Positions 17,740-41,410 of a stretch of 64,000 bases of DNA are shown piece by piece. The translations under genes and the position numbers were made by a program. The notes beneath the pieces are model-generated. The model worked only from the letters and a program-made list of their open reading frames with translations, did not search any database and was not told where the DNA came from. Where the stretch lies: the NCBI GenBank assembly GCA_009823395.1, contig CM020515.1, positions 14,739,489 through 14,803,488 on the forward strand, written 5' to 3'. Position 1 is the stretch's first letter. Every line of letters begins with the position of its first letter. Source of the DNA: Thamnaconus septentrionalis. Taxonomy: Eukaryota > Chordata > Actinopteri > Tetraodontiformes > Monacanthidae.

Positions 17740-18370
17740 AGTTTATTCTCCAATTCAAACATCAAACATCAATGTGATGTGGATACATATAAATAAAAAT
17801 CACAGAGTGCTTCCAACCCAAAAACGGGCCAACTTATAACAGACTTTTTCCCTTAAACTAGGCCCCCTTGAGTATAAGATGGTGGCCCATTCATTTCAAT
17901 GGAGTTGCTCAACCCAGCGCATACGCCGAAAAAGTTTTTGACTTCCGCATTAATGGGCCCATAGAGCATACACAGTAGTGTCATTTCCCATCATGCCTCT
18001 GTAATTCACATGATCTATTTGGCCAATCGGAACGATCCTGGAGAACATCACATAGAGACACGTCAGGACACAGCCAATCAGAACGAGCTGAGACACCGCA
18101 GCACTTACGTTACGCTGGGAATAAATTCTTTTCTGCTGATTTTCTGGCCTTTATCATTTTTTTTAACGACTAAAAGACCATAACCAAAAACGCTACAATA
18201 GAAAGATTTGCTTTGAATCGCGTTTCAGGTCAGTAGCCCTGTGAGTCGTTTTAAATGCGTTAATTTTTGTATTGCGGTCTATGGGAAAAATGCTTTTTGG
18301 GCCCATGGGATTTTTTCCTGCAGTACCACGAGTGGCCACTGGGGGAAGAAATTGCTAAACCCTCTTGCTG
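17740..18370. repeat. probable interspersed repeat at the lpar2 3' end
   Basis: Phrases such as GCCCATTCATTTCAATGGAG and GTATTGCGGTCTATGGGAAA look like a fish interspersed repeat rather than UTR sequence. Boundaries and class cannot be fixed without a repeat library. It overlaps the last about 45 codons of the open lpar2 frame, which makes that tail suspect. Confidence 0.45.
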
Positions 18371-20236
18371 TCCGGTATCCAGCTCTTATAATACATCCAC
18401 GCCTTGAACCCACCTTGGCTGGCTCTCCCTCCAGTGGCGACAAGACGACCTCAATGCTTAGTGGCTCCCCCTGCTGGCCAACGCCCCTCCGACACAGGCA
18501 GCACAGGATCGACTTGAACGTGGCGCGCATTTCCTCGTCTCGCAGGGAGTAGATGATGGGGTTGACCAGAGAGTTGCACTCCGCTATCACCAGGCAGAAC
18601 TTCTCGTACTTGTTGGCGTGGCTGGCGGCGCCCAGCAGGCCGTCCAGCAGCAGAGTGATGAGGCCCGGCGTCCAGCAGATCACAAAGGCTCCTGGAGAGG
18701 AAGGATGACAGCCATTGAACATTCACCTCAAACTTCCATTTAAAAAAAAAAAAAAAAAAAGAAGAGCTACGTGTTGACACGGCACTCTTTCACCACTGCT
18801 TGTGCAACTTTTGTACCAACAAATCACGTTAAAATGTACAACAAAGCCCCACAGCAACCTGGTCAGACTGGTTTGCAGGAGGAAGTGGGCGGTGCAGTGG
18901 CGGAGCTACGTGGTGGCTGCGACGGAGGTTTGGGGAAGGGCATAACTGAACAAAACGCTTTACACTTCCACACAAAGTATGTCAAGTCATATCTTTGTTG
19001 ACTGATGTACAGTGTCTTTTTTAGATGTATTTTTGACTTGGTGATGATTGGCTGGGATTTTGTTCTTGGTGAAAACGATACACACAAAGAACTTTAATGT
19101 ACCCCTCACGTTGGCCCTGGGACAGTAGGGAACAAGCTGATCCAGGTTTATCATTAATATTAACATCGGTGGAGATTTACTGCTCTCTAATTCATAGGCC
19201 GACTGTTACAAGGTCACACTGAAAACGTTTAAAGACTATAAACAGTTACAGTAACAATTAGGATAATAAAAACAGTCGTGTAGACATTTGAGGTATCTAC
19301 TTATTCTTACCCTGATGTGAGTCATGATCTCACCCTATGATCTCACTCTAAGGAAACATTTCTGTCTCCACCACTGGAGTGGTCGTGTTACAGACAACAG
19401 TCCTGACTAAATACTGTATTATTTTTCCAAAACAAAAACCCCCACAGCACAAGCGAAGGCCACTCACCCAGAACCATGGAGATGGTTTTCATCAGGTTGA
19501 TGATGGTCTGGCGGTTCCTCGACTCCAAGCTTTGCTCGGCCGCATACCTGATGCTGCGGTATCTCACGTAGACAAAGATGCGGGTGTACATGGCCGCCAT
19601 GATAAAGAATGTCAACAAGTTCAGAACTGCCCAGAAGATGAGGAAGCGGCGGCTGTAGAGCGGCGCCACCGTGGAGCAGTCCTCCAGGTTGCACTCACAG
19701 TTCCAGACGGTGGAGGGCACCAGGCCCATGGCGATGCTCACGGCCCAGATGCAGAGTATGAGCAGCACCACACGCCGCTTGCTCATCTGGCTGTGCAGCT
19801 GCATGGTGGTGATGGTCTGGTGGCGCTCCACGGCCACCGCCAGCAGGCTCCCCACCGAGGCCGTCAGGCTCATGTCGATCAGGGCTCCGCGGATGTACCA
19901 CTGCTTTTTGGTGAGCATCCTGGTCCACGGGCCCGTGTTGAGCATCAGGTTGGTGTAGGCCACACCCGCAAACAGGTCGGCGGCGGCCATGTTGCCCAGG
20001 AGGTAGTAGATGGGGAAGTGGAAGCGCTTGTTAATGAAGAAGGCGGCGATGACCAGCAGGTTGGCCAGGACCACGATGAGACACACGGTCAGGCCCAGTC
20101 CGATCACCAGCGAGTCCCGGAGGGTCCACACCTCGCTCACCTCCTTGTCCACATGGTCGTAGAAGAAGGTGACATTGCGGCTGTGGTCGCAGGCGTCTGC
20201 GGGACTGCTCGCTGCTGCGGACACAAGGCGCATCAT
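18279..20236 (-). CDS. lpar2: lysophosphatidic acid receptor, LPAR2-type GPCR
   Basis: A seven-transmembrane receptor expected at the plasma membrane to couple lysophosphatidic acid to Gi, Gq and G12/13. The coding exons are 20236-19468 and 18691-18279, joined in phase 1 within MVLG-AFVICWTPG of TM6, the conserved intron position of LPA receptors. Visible marks are an N-glycosylation site (NVT), ANLLVIAA in TM1, AAADLFAG in TM2, VERH after TM3, WNCECNLEDCS in loop 2, NSLVNPIIY in TM7 and a CCLC palmitoylation-type cluster. The ATG at 20236 is the first plausible start, but GTGTCCGCAG just after it could be a splice acceptor. The frame runs 393 residues, longer than the human protein (about 351). 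The last 45 or so codons enter repeat-like DNA. A good splice donor (AAG/GTGGGT, exon end 18414) would remove them. Confidence 0.88.
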
Positions 20237-20959
20237 TGCTGAGTGAGTGTGAAATGACAGTGCCAACAGTTTTTTACACATTATGTCACTTCCTTAACCC
20301 CATCACTCTGACACTGCAGTCGTCATAATATGAGAAAAACATCGTTAGACGGAAATTTGAAATTTCAGTTGCACGCCTACGTTTTAAGAATCGTGACAGT
20401 CCACCACCAGACAACGTTGAATTTTTCTTCTTTACGCTTAGATTATGAAACGCAGGCCTCTTGTCCTCAAATTTCTGCAAATGGTACAACTAATTCAGCC
20501 ATTTGCAAAATAACAATAAGTCAGTTTTGGCAGCCACATTCATCCATTTATATCATCCATCTATCTATCAATCAGTTAATTCATTTATCTAAAAAAAAAA
20601 AAAAAAACAAAACAACAACCATCAATTTTGGTCTCAATTTAAATTATATCTTTAGCGTTAGAGAAGACAGACGCTGTGTCACCGCACACGCTGAAAGCAA
20701 ACGGATATAAATACCTGACATTTCCACACAGTGAACCAAAAGCAGCTTCTCTCTCTTAAGGCGGGACGTCTTCGATGGTGTCTCCCTGTAAGTATTAGAC
20801 AATTGTACAACTCTGCTAAAAACACATTTGACACGGGTCCGAAAACAAACGGCAAGTAACTTGAATTTGTTTGGAAGACGAAGGCGAAAGTACGTCGTCT
20901 CTAGCGGACGTTGATTTCGAATAATGATCGCACGGAAAGCAGTAAGGGGAAGGATACCC

Positions 20960-21235
20960 ACCTCTGCGGTTACGCTTTTTTTTGCATCGAGAGACAGACA
21001 GACAGACGCAGCGGATTAGGTGCGAAACGAAAGCTCTCTTTCAACCTCCATCTCGTGCAGTTGCACCGAGCCGCACCATGTGGTCGCGCAGTTTCAAGTC
21101 GACGCCGCCCGCAACTTGTTCTTAAGTCGATCAGATGGACTGACATGACAAGTGTCACCGCAGGGCTGCAGTACGCAGGACGGGGCGGGGCGAGGAGCTC
21201 ACGGTGGGCGGAGCTAAACATTGAGCAATAACTTG
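20960..21235 (-). promoter_or_regulatory. lpar2: possible lpar2 promoter region
   Basis: A CpG-rich patch about 0.7-1 kb upstream of the lpar2 start codon, with a GC box (GGGGCGGGGCGAGG) near 21181. No 5' exon could be identified with confidence, so the link to lpar2 is by position only. Confidence 0.3.
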
Positions 21236-21284
21236 CAGGCCGGGTCGTCCGGCTCGAAGGACAAGTGACCGTAGGTGGCCAAAG

Positions 21285-21735
21285 TATTCATATCGTATAC
21301 TGTACTTAAGTAAAAGTATCGATACTTTTGTAAAAATAAATAAATAAAATACTATGGTAAAAGTACCGATTCAACACCTTTACTCAAGTAAAGGTAAGAA
21401 AGTACAGGTTTTGAAATGTAGTAAATTGAGTTCAAAGTAAAAAAAAAAATATTTATTTTTACAATTAATGAAACAATACATTTGTTGAGTACTGTAAAAA
21501 ATAATCTCCTCTAAAACAAGATCCAGTTTTTTTTATTGAGCTACACAACAGCATGGTTCAAATAGCTCCGCTTCAAACAACAACCATTGTAATAATAAAT
21601 TAACGACTTTTAACAGAATTTGTATCTTTTAAGCGCTTTCAAGCACAGAAGTAACGGCCATTCCTTTCCAATGTAAGAAGTAGAAAGTATTTGTGTACAA
21701 ATGTAGGGAGTAAAAGTGCGCCAACATTTTAGTCA
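21285..21735. repeat. interspersed repeat rich in AAGTAAAAGTA units
   Basis: The segment carries TACTTAAGTAAAAGTATCG, TACTCAAGTAAAGG and GGGAGTAAAAGTGCG, a sequence style shared by a common fish DNA transposon family. The ends are decayed and no target-site duplication was found, so the class is left open. Confidence 0.5.
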
Positions 21736-24540
21736 TTTAGGTTTCCTGCCTCAATACCCCAGTCCGCCGACCCAAAAGAAAATAAAAAAGTAAAACAGGA
21801 GGTTTGCAAATTGCTCTAGTTGTGTTTATTTTCACTTTGCACACAAACCACGATCAATCCACGAGCACCGTGTGTGTTGTAATGGAGGTTAAGGGAAGAC
21901 TGCAGGTGGATCAGCAGTAGCAGTTACAAGTCCGTGGACCGACGTGGTTGTTTTTGTTGTGGTGGTTAGGGGGGCGGGGTTTACAGCTCTGACGTTAGCC
22001 TTTTCAAAGAAGATCACTTTCGGTGTTTACGCGCAGCCGGGCAAGGCGGCGTTTTCAAACTTACCCACCCTAGAGAGCATTTCCGGGAATGTGCAGTTTC
22101 AGTGAACACACCGGCGTCGTGTAAACGCAAGGCCGAACCGAATAAATATTTCTGCTTTTCCAGAGAAACCCGTCTTCGTGTTAACGGGGCCTGAATGGCG
22201 CTCAGTCCATTTGGTTCAAAAGTGTGTTTTACACACCGCAAACGGGCTGTCATGCGCAGCGGGGGGAAACAATCTGGCAACACCTGCAACCAACACAGTC
22301 GCACCGCCTGCCACGGCGTCATTAACTGCGAACGAACTCAACTGAAGCCTGGAGACCAAAACAAATGAAGGCGGCATCACTACACCCACCGTTAATACAT
22401 CGACGTATGATTTACTTTTAATGAAAAGGTCAGTGATGATCCAGGTTGGGGGCGGGGGGTGGGACTACTACTGCTGCTACAACTATTACTACTCTCTTTT
22501 GTTTAAATAATTCCTCATTTAAAAAAGACAGTTCTGGCAGCATGTTTTCCCTCATGTTTTTGAGAATGAACTAGGAGTGAAAGCCGCAGCTTTATTAGAA
22601 TGTAGACTGAGTGGGCAGCAACAAAGTGCTCAACTAACAATGCTGAAATGCCAGTATTCTGAAGACTGTCTGCTCAATGCTAGTATAAACCCTGATAATA
22701 ATGATAAATTGGAAAAGATTGAAAATTGGATATGAAGAAGAAATCTGACGCATTGTTTCAGTGTTAAAACTTTAAAAAAAAACAACAACAAAAAAAACAA
22801 TAGGCTGTGGTCGTCATTTTGAAAAATAATAGCTCACAACACCATATTGAAATACTAAAATAAATATGAGCTAATTCATTTTTGGAACTGCGGACCTAGT
22901 TCAAAATTTGGAATTATGAACAATAAACAGAACTAGTTCAGTTTAAATTTTGTGAACTGAACTTTAAACCAGTTGTTGAGTGAACTTTCCCAAAACTGCC
23001 AATAGGGAATTTGTAACAATTATCAGTTTGGTGGTTTTCATTTAATTTGGGCACCCACAGGAAAAAACATGGATGGGTGCCTACTGTATACGCTGTGGAG
23101 AGAAGGTCAGAGCTCTCTGACTTTACTCAGACTGAAAACTGTTTTAAAAGAAGACGCTTGTTAGCAGTTAAAAGGTTGAATACCAGATGGAAAACTTGGT
23201 TACAGGCAGCCGAGGTAGAAAGCAATGGCTTTTGTCATGACTTTCTTTGACTTGTTTTTCACTGTCTTTTCTCTTCCTTTTCCTCTGCTATGGAAAGACG
23301 TCTGTGGCAACAGGAACCAGTGCGTATGGATATACTGGTAGGAGAAAGATTCATGTACTCATGAACAAATTTTAAATGTTCTTTCTTTTTTCTTGAAAAA
23401 TATGGAAAACATCTGAAAGTCTTTGTTAAAACAACAACCTGCTAGTCTCTCTTGATGATGATCCAACATCCTCCTCACCTTTGAAATGTTTTCTGCTGCT
23501 TTCCAGACAGCTGGACAGTTGCAGACACGTGAAAACCCCAGTAATCTTTACACTGGAAAATTATCAGTCTATCTGTAATGTGGAATGAGTTTCCTCAGTA
23601 CTGTACTTGTTTCAATGTGTCACTTTCTCCTCTGTAATGTTGAGACGTTGCCTCTCCTTCATGCATCATCTCATGTGTTATCTCTATTTAGTTATTTTTA
23701 CATTACAATCAAATGGCAACTCCACGGTCAGCCTGGGCTACAACTCCAGGTACTGAATCGTGGAAGGGCACTCATGTCATCTTATCCATCTGAAGCTAAT
23801 CTGATCGGAATTTGGAATGCACTGTACTTGTTCCAATGTGTCCTCACCTCTTTTATTTAGTTCTGTATGACAATCTTGGCGGTACAGTTTGTGGACACTT
23901 GCTTTAAACTGTTTATTAACCATCCTGAATCACAGTTCATCAGGACAAACTATTGGCTCACTGTCACATATGTCACTATAAATCCAAAAATCTCTTCTGC
24001 ATAAATCAAAAAATCTCCTCTGTCTTGGGGAAGAAGAAGAAGGAAGAAGAGGAGGAGGAGAAGAAGTAAGAGGAAAGGAAAAGCAGACGGAAGAGGAGAA
24101 GAAGAAAGGAAAGGAGGAGGAGAAGAAGGAAGAAAAAGAAGACGGAAGAGGAGAAGAAGGAACGTCGTGGATGTTGTGGAAGGGATACATTTCGCCTCTA
24201 ATCCGAAATGGATAAATACTTGGGACTATTCTACCTATAACCTATAACCTATTTTTTTCATTAACTGAGGAAACCTATTGGATTAGAGGCCAAACGTCTT
24301 CAAGATGGCAAGAACAAGTTCAGTTGCCTCAACGTAACCCTTTAGCCACATTAAGACGACTGAGAACCTTCAGACAGGTACTGATGGATGTTATTTCGTG
24401 AGATTGATTCTCACATTTATACGGCATTACTGGTGTTTAAAACTACTACAATATATAACTCGTACTTTTATTTTGAAAGTAAGTAGACGGCTGTGCGGTT
24501 AGATATTGTGACGCAGGCTTGATAACGGTGTATCTGGCAC
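21736..24540. other. intergenic spacer between lpar2 and brd4
   Basis: No coding exon supported on either strand. It is mostly AT-rich single-copy-looking sequence, with a polypurine GAA/GGA tract at about 24026-24160. The frames through that tract encode only low-complexity Ser/Phe or Glu/Lys runs. Confidence 0.6.
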
Positions 24541-24552
24541 CTTGTATCTTTG

Positions 24553-24568
24553 TCGCCCTCTTGTGGCG
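24553..24568 (-). promoter_or_regulatory. CTCF-like site
   Basis: On the minus strand this reads CGCCACAAGAGGGCGA, close to the CCACNAGGGGGCG consensus of CTCF. It lies in the lpar2-brd4 spacer, 235 bases from a second site in the same orientation. Motif match only; binding is not shown. Confidence 0.45.
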
Positions 24569-24785
24569 TTGATGGCGAACTACGTTGCCTGTACGCTCTG
24601 ATTTTTTTCATGGGTGTACTATCATTTAGTTTTACTCAATAAAAAATGATTGAAACGTTGGTTTGGCACGTATAATTTTATCATAATTCTACAGTATCCT
24701 TCATGTTCATTAGATGTTGCTTATGATGTACTGTCACTCCGCTGGAAATGTTTTTTCCAACTCTCAATGACGTTAACGATTCTTG

Positions 24786-24800
24786 GCTGCCCCCTTGTGG
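24786..24800 (-). promoter_or_regulatory. CTCF-like site
   Basis: On the minus strand this reads CCACAAGGGGGCAGC, a near-consensus CTCF core, in the same orientation as the site at 24553. Two adjacent sites between a receptor gene and brd4 would suit a domain boundary, which is inference. Confidence 0.45.
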
Positions 24801-24899
24801 TCATATTCTCGGGAAACGTTAAAGCATTTCTGTGTCGTTTGCGTGTTCTCTTTGTGCCTCTAAATTGAAAATTAAAATTGTCCGTAGGTTTGTATATGA

Positions 24900-25050
24900 G
24901 TGCGAATGGTTCTGGTGTCTCTCTTGTGATGAACTGGCGACTTGTCCAGGGTGTCACCCTGCCTTCACCCTATGACAGCTGGGAGAGGCTCCAGCAGACC
25001 CCAAGGCCTTGAGCTCAGGAAGAAGCGGCTATTGAAAATAGATGGAGGAA
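24900..25050 (+). mobile_element. 3' tail of an L2-type LINE or LINE-tailed SINE
   Basis: The phrases ACTGGCGACTTGTCCAGGGT and ATGACAGCTGGGAGAGGCTC, followed by GAAGAAGCGGCTATTGAAAA, match the well-known 3' tail of fish L2-clade LINEs. Only the tail is present, as expected for a 5'-truncated insertion. Confidence 0.75.
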
Positions 25051-25199
25051 GTAAAATGAAGAGTCATTTTGGAAGTTGTAAGTCGAGTCTCATTTAAATT
25101 GTTCCTGATCCATTTTGTCTTCGTACACGCTGTGCGAAGTGATGCGTAACTTCTCGCAAGAGAAAGCAGCAAAAACTAACACAGTGTGGTTTTGTTTAC

Positions 25200-36621
<11,422 letters not shown>

Positions 36622-39600
36622 GGGCTCGGGCCCCTGTGTGGGAGCTAGAGCTGATGCAGGGGCAGGGGCGTTGGCAGGACACCAGTTCAGTCTTGGCCCC
36701 GGGACAGACTCCACTGACAGAGTACCATTAATCCCATTGCATTCGTCGCTAGACTCTCTGAAATAAGGAAAGAAAAAAAAACAGCTTGAAGTCATTTGAG
36801 TTTCCAGGAACAAGGCGTTCGAAATACAACTTTTGTTTTTATTAAGACGTGAGTTATCACTCTAGTCAAATTACCTCTCATGTAATTTATGGAGGCACAG
36901 AATGCACTTAACACCCCAGAGTAACACAAGACAGATCCAGGGCCGTCAGCAAGGGTTGCTCATGAGCTCTTTCATCAAACACGTTAAACAAATCTGAAGT
37001 GCACTCTGCACTGCACCACCTGAGCTTCCAATCGCTGCACAGACGTAAACAATGGCCTGTGTTTGCCCGAGTGAAATCTTGCTGTGATTGATTCTAAAGG
37101 TGAAATTATCTCACACACTTTTATCCGAAGTCAAAAATAATCTCACTCTTGCAAATAACTAACAGCCTGAGAGTCATTGTCAGCATATTAAAGCACAGAG
37201 ACAAACAATCAAAAACGGAAAATAGTAAACATCCTTTGGGATCAAATTGGAGTAAGAACCAATAGAGAAGGATAGTCAATCCGTTGCAGGTCTCCTTTAC
37301 GTAGCAAAGGGCCAGATGTGCAGAGAGAAATGTGGCATCATCTGGCAGCACCGAGGGGCTTTGTTCAATGATGCAGCGCTTTGTGCACTACTACGGTTGC
37401 TTCCTGAGAAGACAGTAACGTCACAGCCAAGACAAACACAAAGGCTACGATGACAACAAAAAGAAAATTTAGAAACACTTACATTCAGAAAGTCTGGAGA
37501 AAATAATATTCTGCCAGAAAAAGTGGGACGTGGGGGCAAACAAGTTCAAACCTCCGAAAGGAAAGAAAATCCCAGTCTTGTACACTAAAACAAGCTCCCA
37601 CAATCGGGTGTTTCACAAAGACAAAACACAGACTGACTGTATAGATCTGTGACTAATCTCATTCTTAATGAGTCACTTTCTGAGAAGAGGGAAGCAGTTT
37701 GTTCACCACATGATAGCTGGTTTGGTCTCCCTGAGGCACTCATACGCAGCAAAGAGTCCAACATTGAATGACAAGACCTGAAGTAAGAAGCACTAGACCA
37801 ACACACTTGGCACTTTTGTGGCTACAAACAAAAGGAAGAGATAAATAACACCATGCCAAGAAGCCATGAGACTCTAAACCCCCAAGGTTTCTCATTATAG
37901 TTGCCAATTTTTGCAATATCCACTTTTTCTCATGAAGGAAAAAGGGAAATAAGGAATCAGACGTTTTTACAGAAGTGACCCTAAACTCTTACAAGTGGTG
38001 GGCGAGAGGCTACGCAATGTTACTGAATACTGATACTCAAGACTTTTTGTAAGTTTCGTTATTTATTTTTGTTCTGTTTTTTTCATAGACCAATTGCCAT
38101 TTGCTGGACGGGACTCCAGCCAATTAGGCTGGGCAGCAAATATCAGGGCCATCAGGTCACATGGTCAAGTTGCTGACCTGGAACAACGCGTAGAGGAAGT
38201 CATGATTAGATCACCTGACAGGTGTCGAGCTATTTCGTGATAGTGCACACTCAATAGCACATTAGCGCTTTGAGACGCCTTTGGTTGTGATTGATTGATT
38301 AGTGCGCCCATGGTAATATTTTCTTTAAACATTTTTAAAACATTTTTAGCGTGTGCTTCAGTGACGTTGCATGGACACATTAGTCCAACAAAAAAAAAAG
38401 GCTCAGTTTGGCAAAGGCCGTTGACCTGTTGACCATCCTTGCAGAAGCTAATGGCCTTCAGCTGTCCCTGCTAATCCACTTAAAAAAACATATTTAACCC
38501 AGTATGCAAAAACCTGAGCTTTTGCATTTTTATTAAATCAATCAGTAGTTGCTTCTCACCAGTATGGAAATCAATTTCCATACCAGGTGTTTATATTGTA
38601 GTTCTGTCATCTTAGCTCACGTAGTTGCCCATTAAGTCTTGACACTCGCGTTTGTCGCTTCATCGTCGATCCGGTCCAGTTTCCAGTGATCCAGTAAAAA
38701 AGGTAAAAAATCCGACCAGGACGTGAAATCAACTGATTCATTTTCTTGATTTGTTTTTAGACAAGAAAGTGGAGAAAACAAAACGAGGAACAAAAACAAG
38801 GTCAAAAGAATTTTGGGCTCTGCACTCCCAGTCTGGCTTGACCCATTCCAGCTTCCCTCCTCATCCAAACAAACATTTCTCCATTTTTTCCCCCACCCAG
38901 AATGCAACACCCTTAAATAACCTAGGATCACCTTTCAAACTAAAAGCCTTCCTCTTAAAATGATAATTTTAATTGAAATAAACCAAATCATAAGATTGTC
39001 CTTTATAAATGTAAATTATTAATATACTAATTTAAATAAAATGTACATTTAGGCACCTACATATATTATTGACAGACCTAGAGCCCCAACTTTCAGAATC
39101 CAAAAAACTAGACAAATGAATAGAGAGACCTGATTAAAGCAACCTCATCAGAGACAAGACAATCGCCAAAGTGTCCTCAGTAGGCCATGACATTAGTGAC
39201 AAGCAAACTCACTGGGAGAGTCATTACATTGCTACATTCAGTGGCAAGAAACAGGGGAAGAGTTAGATGCAGTAAGTGAGGATTCAGTGAACTAACGCGA
39301 ACCTACGTGTTGACGCTGAATAACGAGTAAGGTAGTTTGTTCCTATTAAGTCCCGTCAGGTACACGTCCTCCCATAGTGACAAAACAGCAGCCGAAAGGA
39401 AATGTGGTCTCGCTGAGGCAATAAGCAACAAATGGAAGTATTTCGCTTCTATAAACAACAGCACAGGAAACCCTACGTGAAAAAGACGGTTGGCTTGTTT
39501 ACCAGTGAGCTAAACACCAAACTTGACAAAGCAAGCATGCGTTGACAGTGCTCTATCAAAACTGAAAACAACAGTTTGGAAATGTCGTTGCCTCAGAAGC

Positions 39601-41095
39601 TTTCCCACGAAGCAGACACACACAAGAACTGTCTGCTAGATTTTTCTAACCTCTTTTTGTCACAGCACTCGCTCTAACTTGCACTGTTCTATGTATCATT
39701 TGTTGTGAGTGGCACTGCAAAGTCAACTGCACTCTGGTGTTAAAAGGGATGTTGATGGTGTGTTTCCACTCCTTTCTGTACCAATTTGAGACGTGTGTAT
39801 GCCAGGCAAATTTCCCAAATGGCTTCAAACACACGGATTAAAATCCCTGCATTTGACAGCTAGGTTCCTTTCAAGAACCAGCAATTTCATTGACAATTGA
39901 AGTTCTACTTCTACCCAAGTGGCTTTTGTGTATACACTCAACTTGTGTCTGGATTCCTTGCACTCCAGGAACAAATATCTTCCAAAACAGTACGACACAA
40001 ATTATGAGGAATGATGAGAATAAATAAAGGAGGAGAGGTAGACGCCTACAATAACAATAGATCCTAATAGTGAACCAGAAGTACTGGCTACTCTAGCTTT
40101 CTTCCCAATGTTACGTAATCAAACTGACGTTTCTGTTTTGGCACAACTCAAACTTACTTCCCTTTTTCATGCTTGTCATGTAGTCCATTTTTTGAATGTG
40201 TAGACAATGCTGATGGCTTAAATCATTCCCTTTTCAGTCCCCTGCACTACAAGTACAGAGACTAATAGCTTAGCTATTGCTATCGTAACCTACACATTGA
40301 TGAGTGAGACTAATCAAGGGGGCAGCAGCAGCTCATGACAGAGGTCAATCAAGGTATTCACTTCCTGTTGTGGCATGCCTTACGCTGTTTTCAGCTCTGG
40401 AATAACAGTTGACCTTTAACCTGAACATACATCACTGCAGACTACTGTGGAATGCTTTCTGGGGAGGATGCGGTCGGTGCTACTGTGGTGGGGAAAGCAT
40501 GTCCAAAACCAGGAAATCTGGTTCCACGTGATGCAGTAGTTCCTTTGACCTCAGAATACTACCGTCACACATGTTAACAGTGGAATTACTCTGCCAAAAC
40601 ATACAGGGGTAGTTAACATTAAATGTAGATTAACTGTACCGTTTAAATGGCTTTAATGGGTCATGATTGTCACCTGGTAGGTGACTGAAAGAGTGGGTCC
40701 TGGCATTTTTTTATTTACTTCACTGAGTCTGTTCAGAAATGGCTGACTTAGCTGTTATGATTGCCTTGTGATGAATGTTTGAATAATATGAATAATATGT
40801 TTGAATCCAATAATTGTGTGCAAAGCTAAAGCTCGTTTTTGCTTCCCAGCAATTAGACAATATTTCATCTAACTGTGTGAAAGTGTGGATGAGACTGTTA
40901 AAAAAGGTCAAAGTTACTAAAGTGTTGTAACGATGTATGTGGAAACAGCTTCATTATCAACGGCTTGTTAAGGCTACTGAATATTATTTTTACGGGCTGG
41001 TCAGCTTCAGGCTATCTGTAATATTCTTAAGCGAAGTAAATGGAGGGTAAAGGGAACATTTACCTCTCGAGCTTCGTCTGACGGTCGTTTTAGTT

Positions 41096-41410
41096 CACGC
41101 ATGGGCAAATTATGACCCGGGGGCCATAAGTGGCCCGTTAACTTTTTAATCCAGCCTGCCAAACTGAAGAAATTATATAATAACAAATAAGTATTAACAT
41201 AGTTAGGTTTCATCCAGTTTTTCAGCGTTTTCAGAGTCATTTCAATAAAGAGCGAAATATCGTGGGCTTCAAAGACACATATTTTGGTGTAATGCCTTGT
41301 TCCTTTTCCATTGACAATAATGCATGTTTTCTACATATCCCATTATATATTTTTTTTTCCAATGATGTGGGTCACCAAAACACTCCATCCATCTGCTCTT
41401 GGTTCGCCCG
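41096..41410. mobile_element. non-autonomous hAT element with perfect target-site duplication
   Basis: It is flanked by the identical 8-mers TTTTAGTT (41088-41095 and 41411-41418). Ends and interior (CATGGGCAAATTATGACCCG, GGGTCACCAAAACACTCC) match the element at 28056-28391 in inverted orientation. It lies in brd4 intron 1. Confidence 0.88.

Noticed and set aside
19379..20242. 287-codon plus-strand frame opposite lpar2
   Set aside because: It is a GC-driven shadow of the receptor exon; the minus frame has all GPCR signatures.
24020..24190. Possible protein or regulatory triplex in the GAA/GGA tract
   Set aside because: Simple polypurine repeat; there is no evidence for a function beyond being low complexity.
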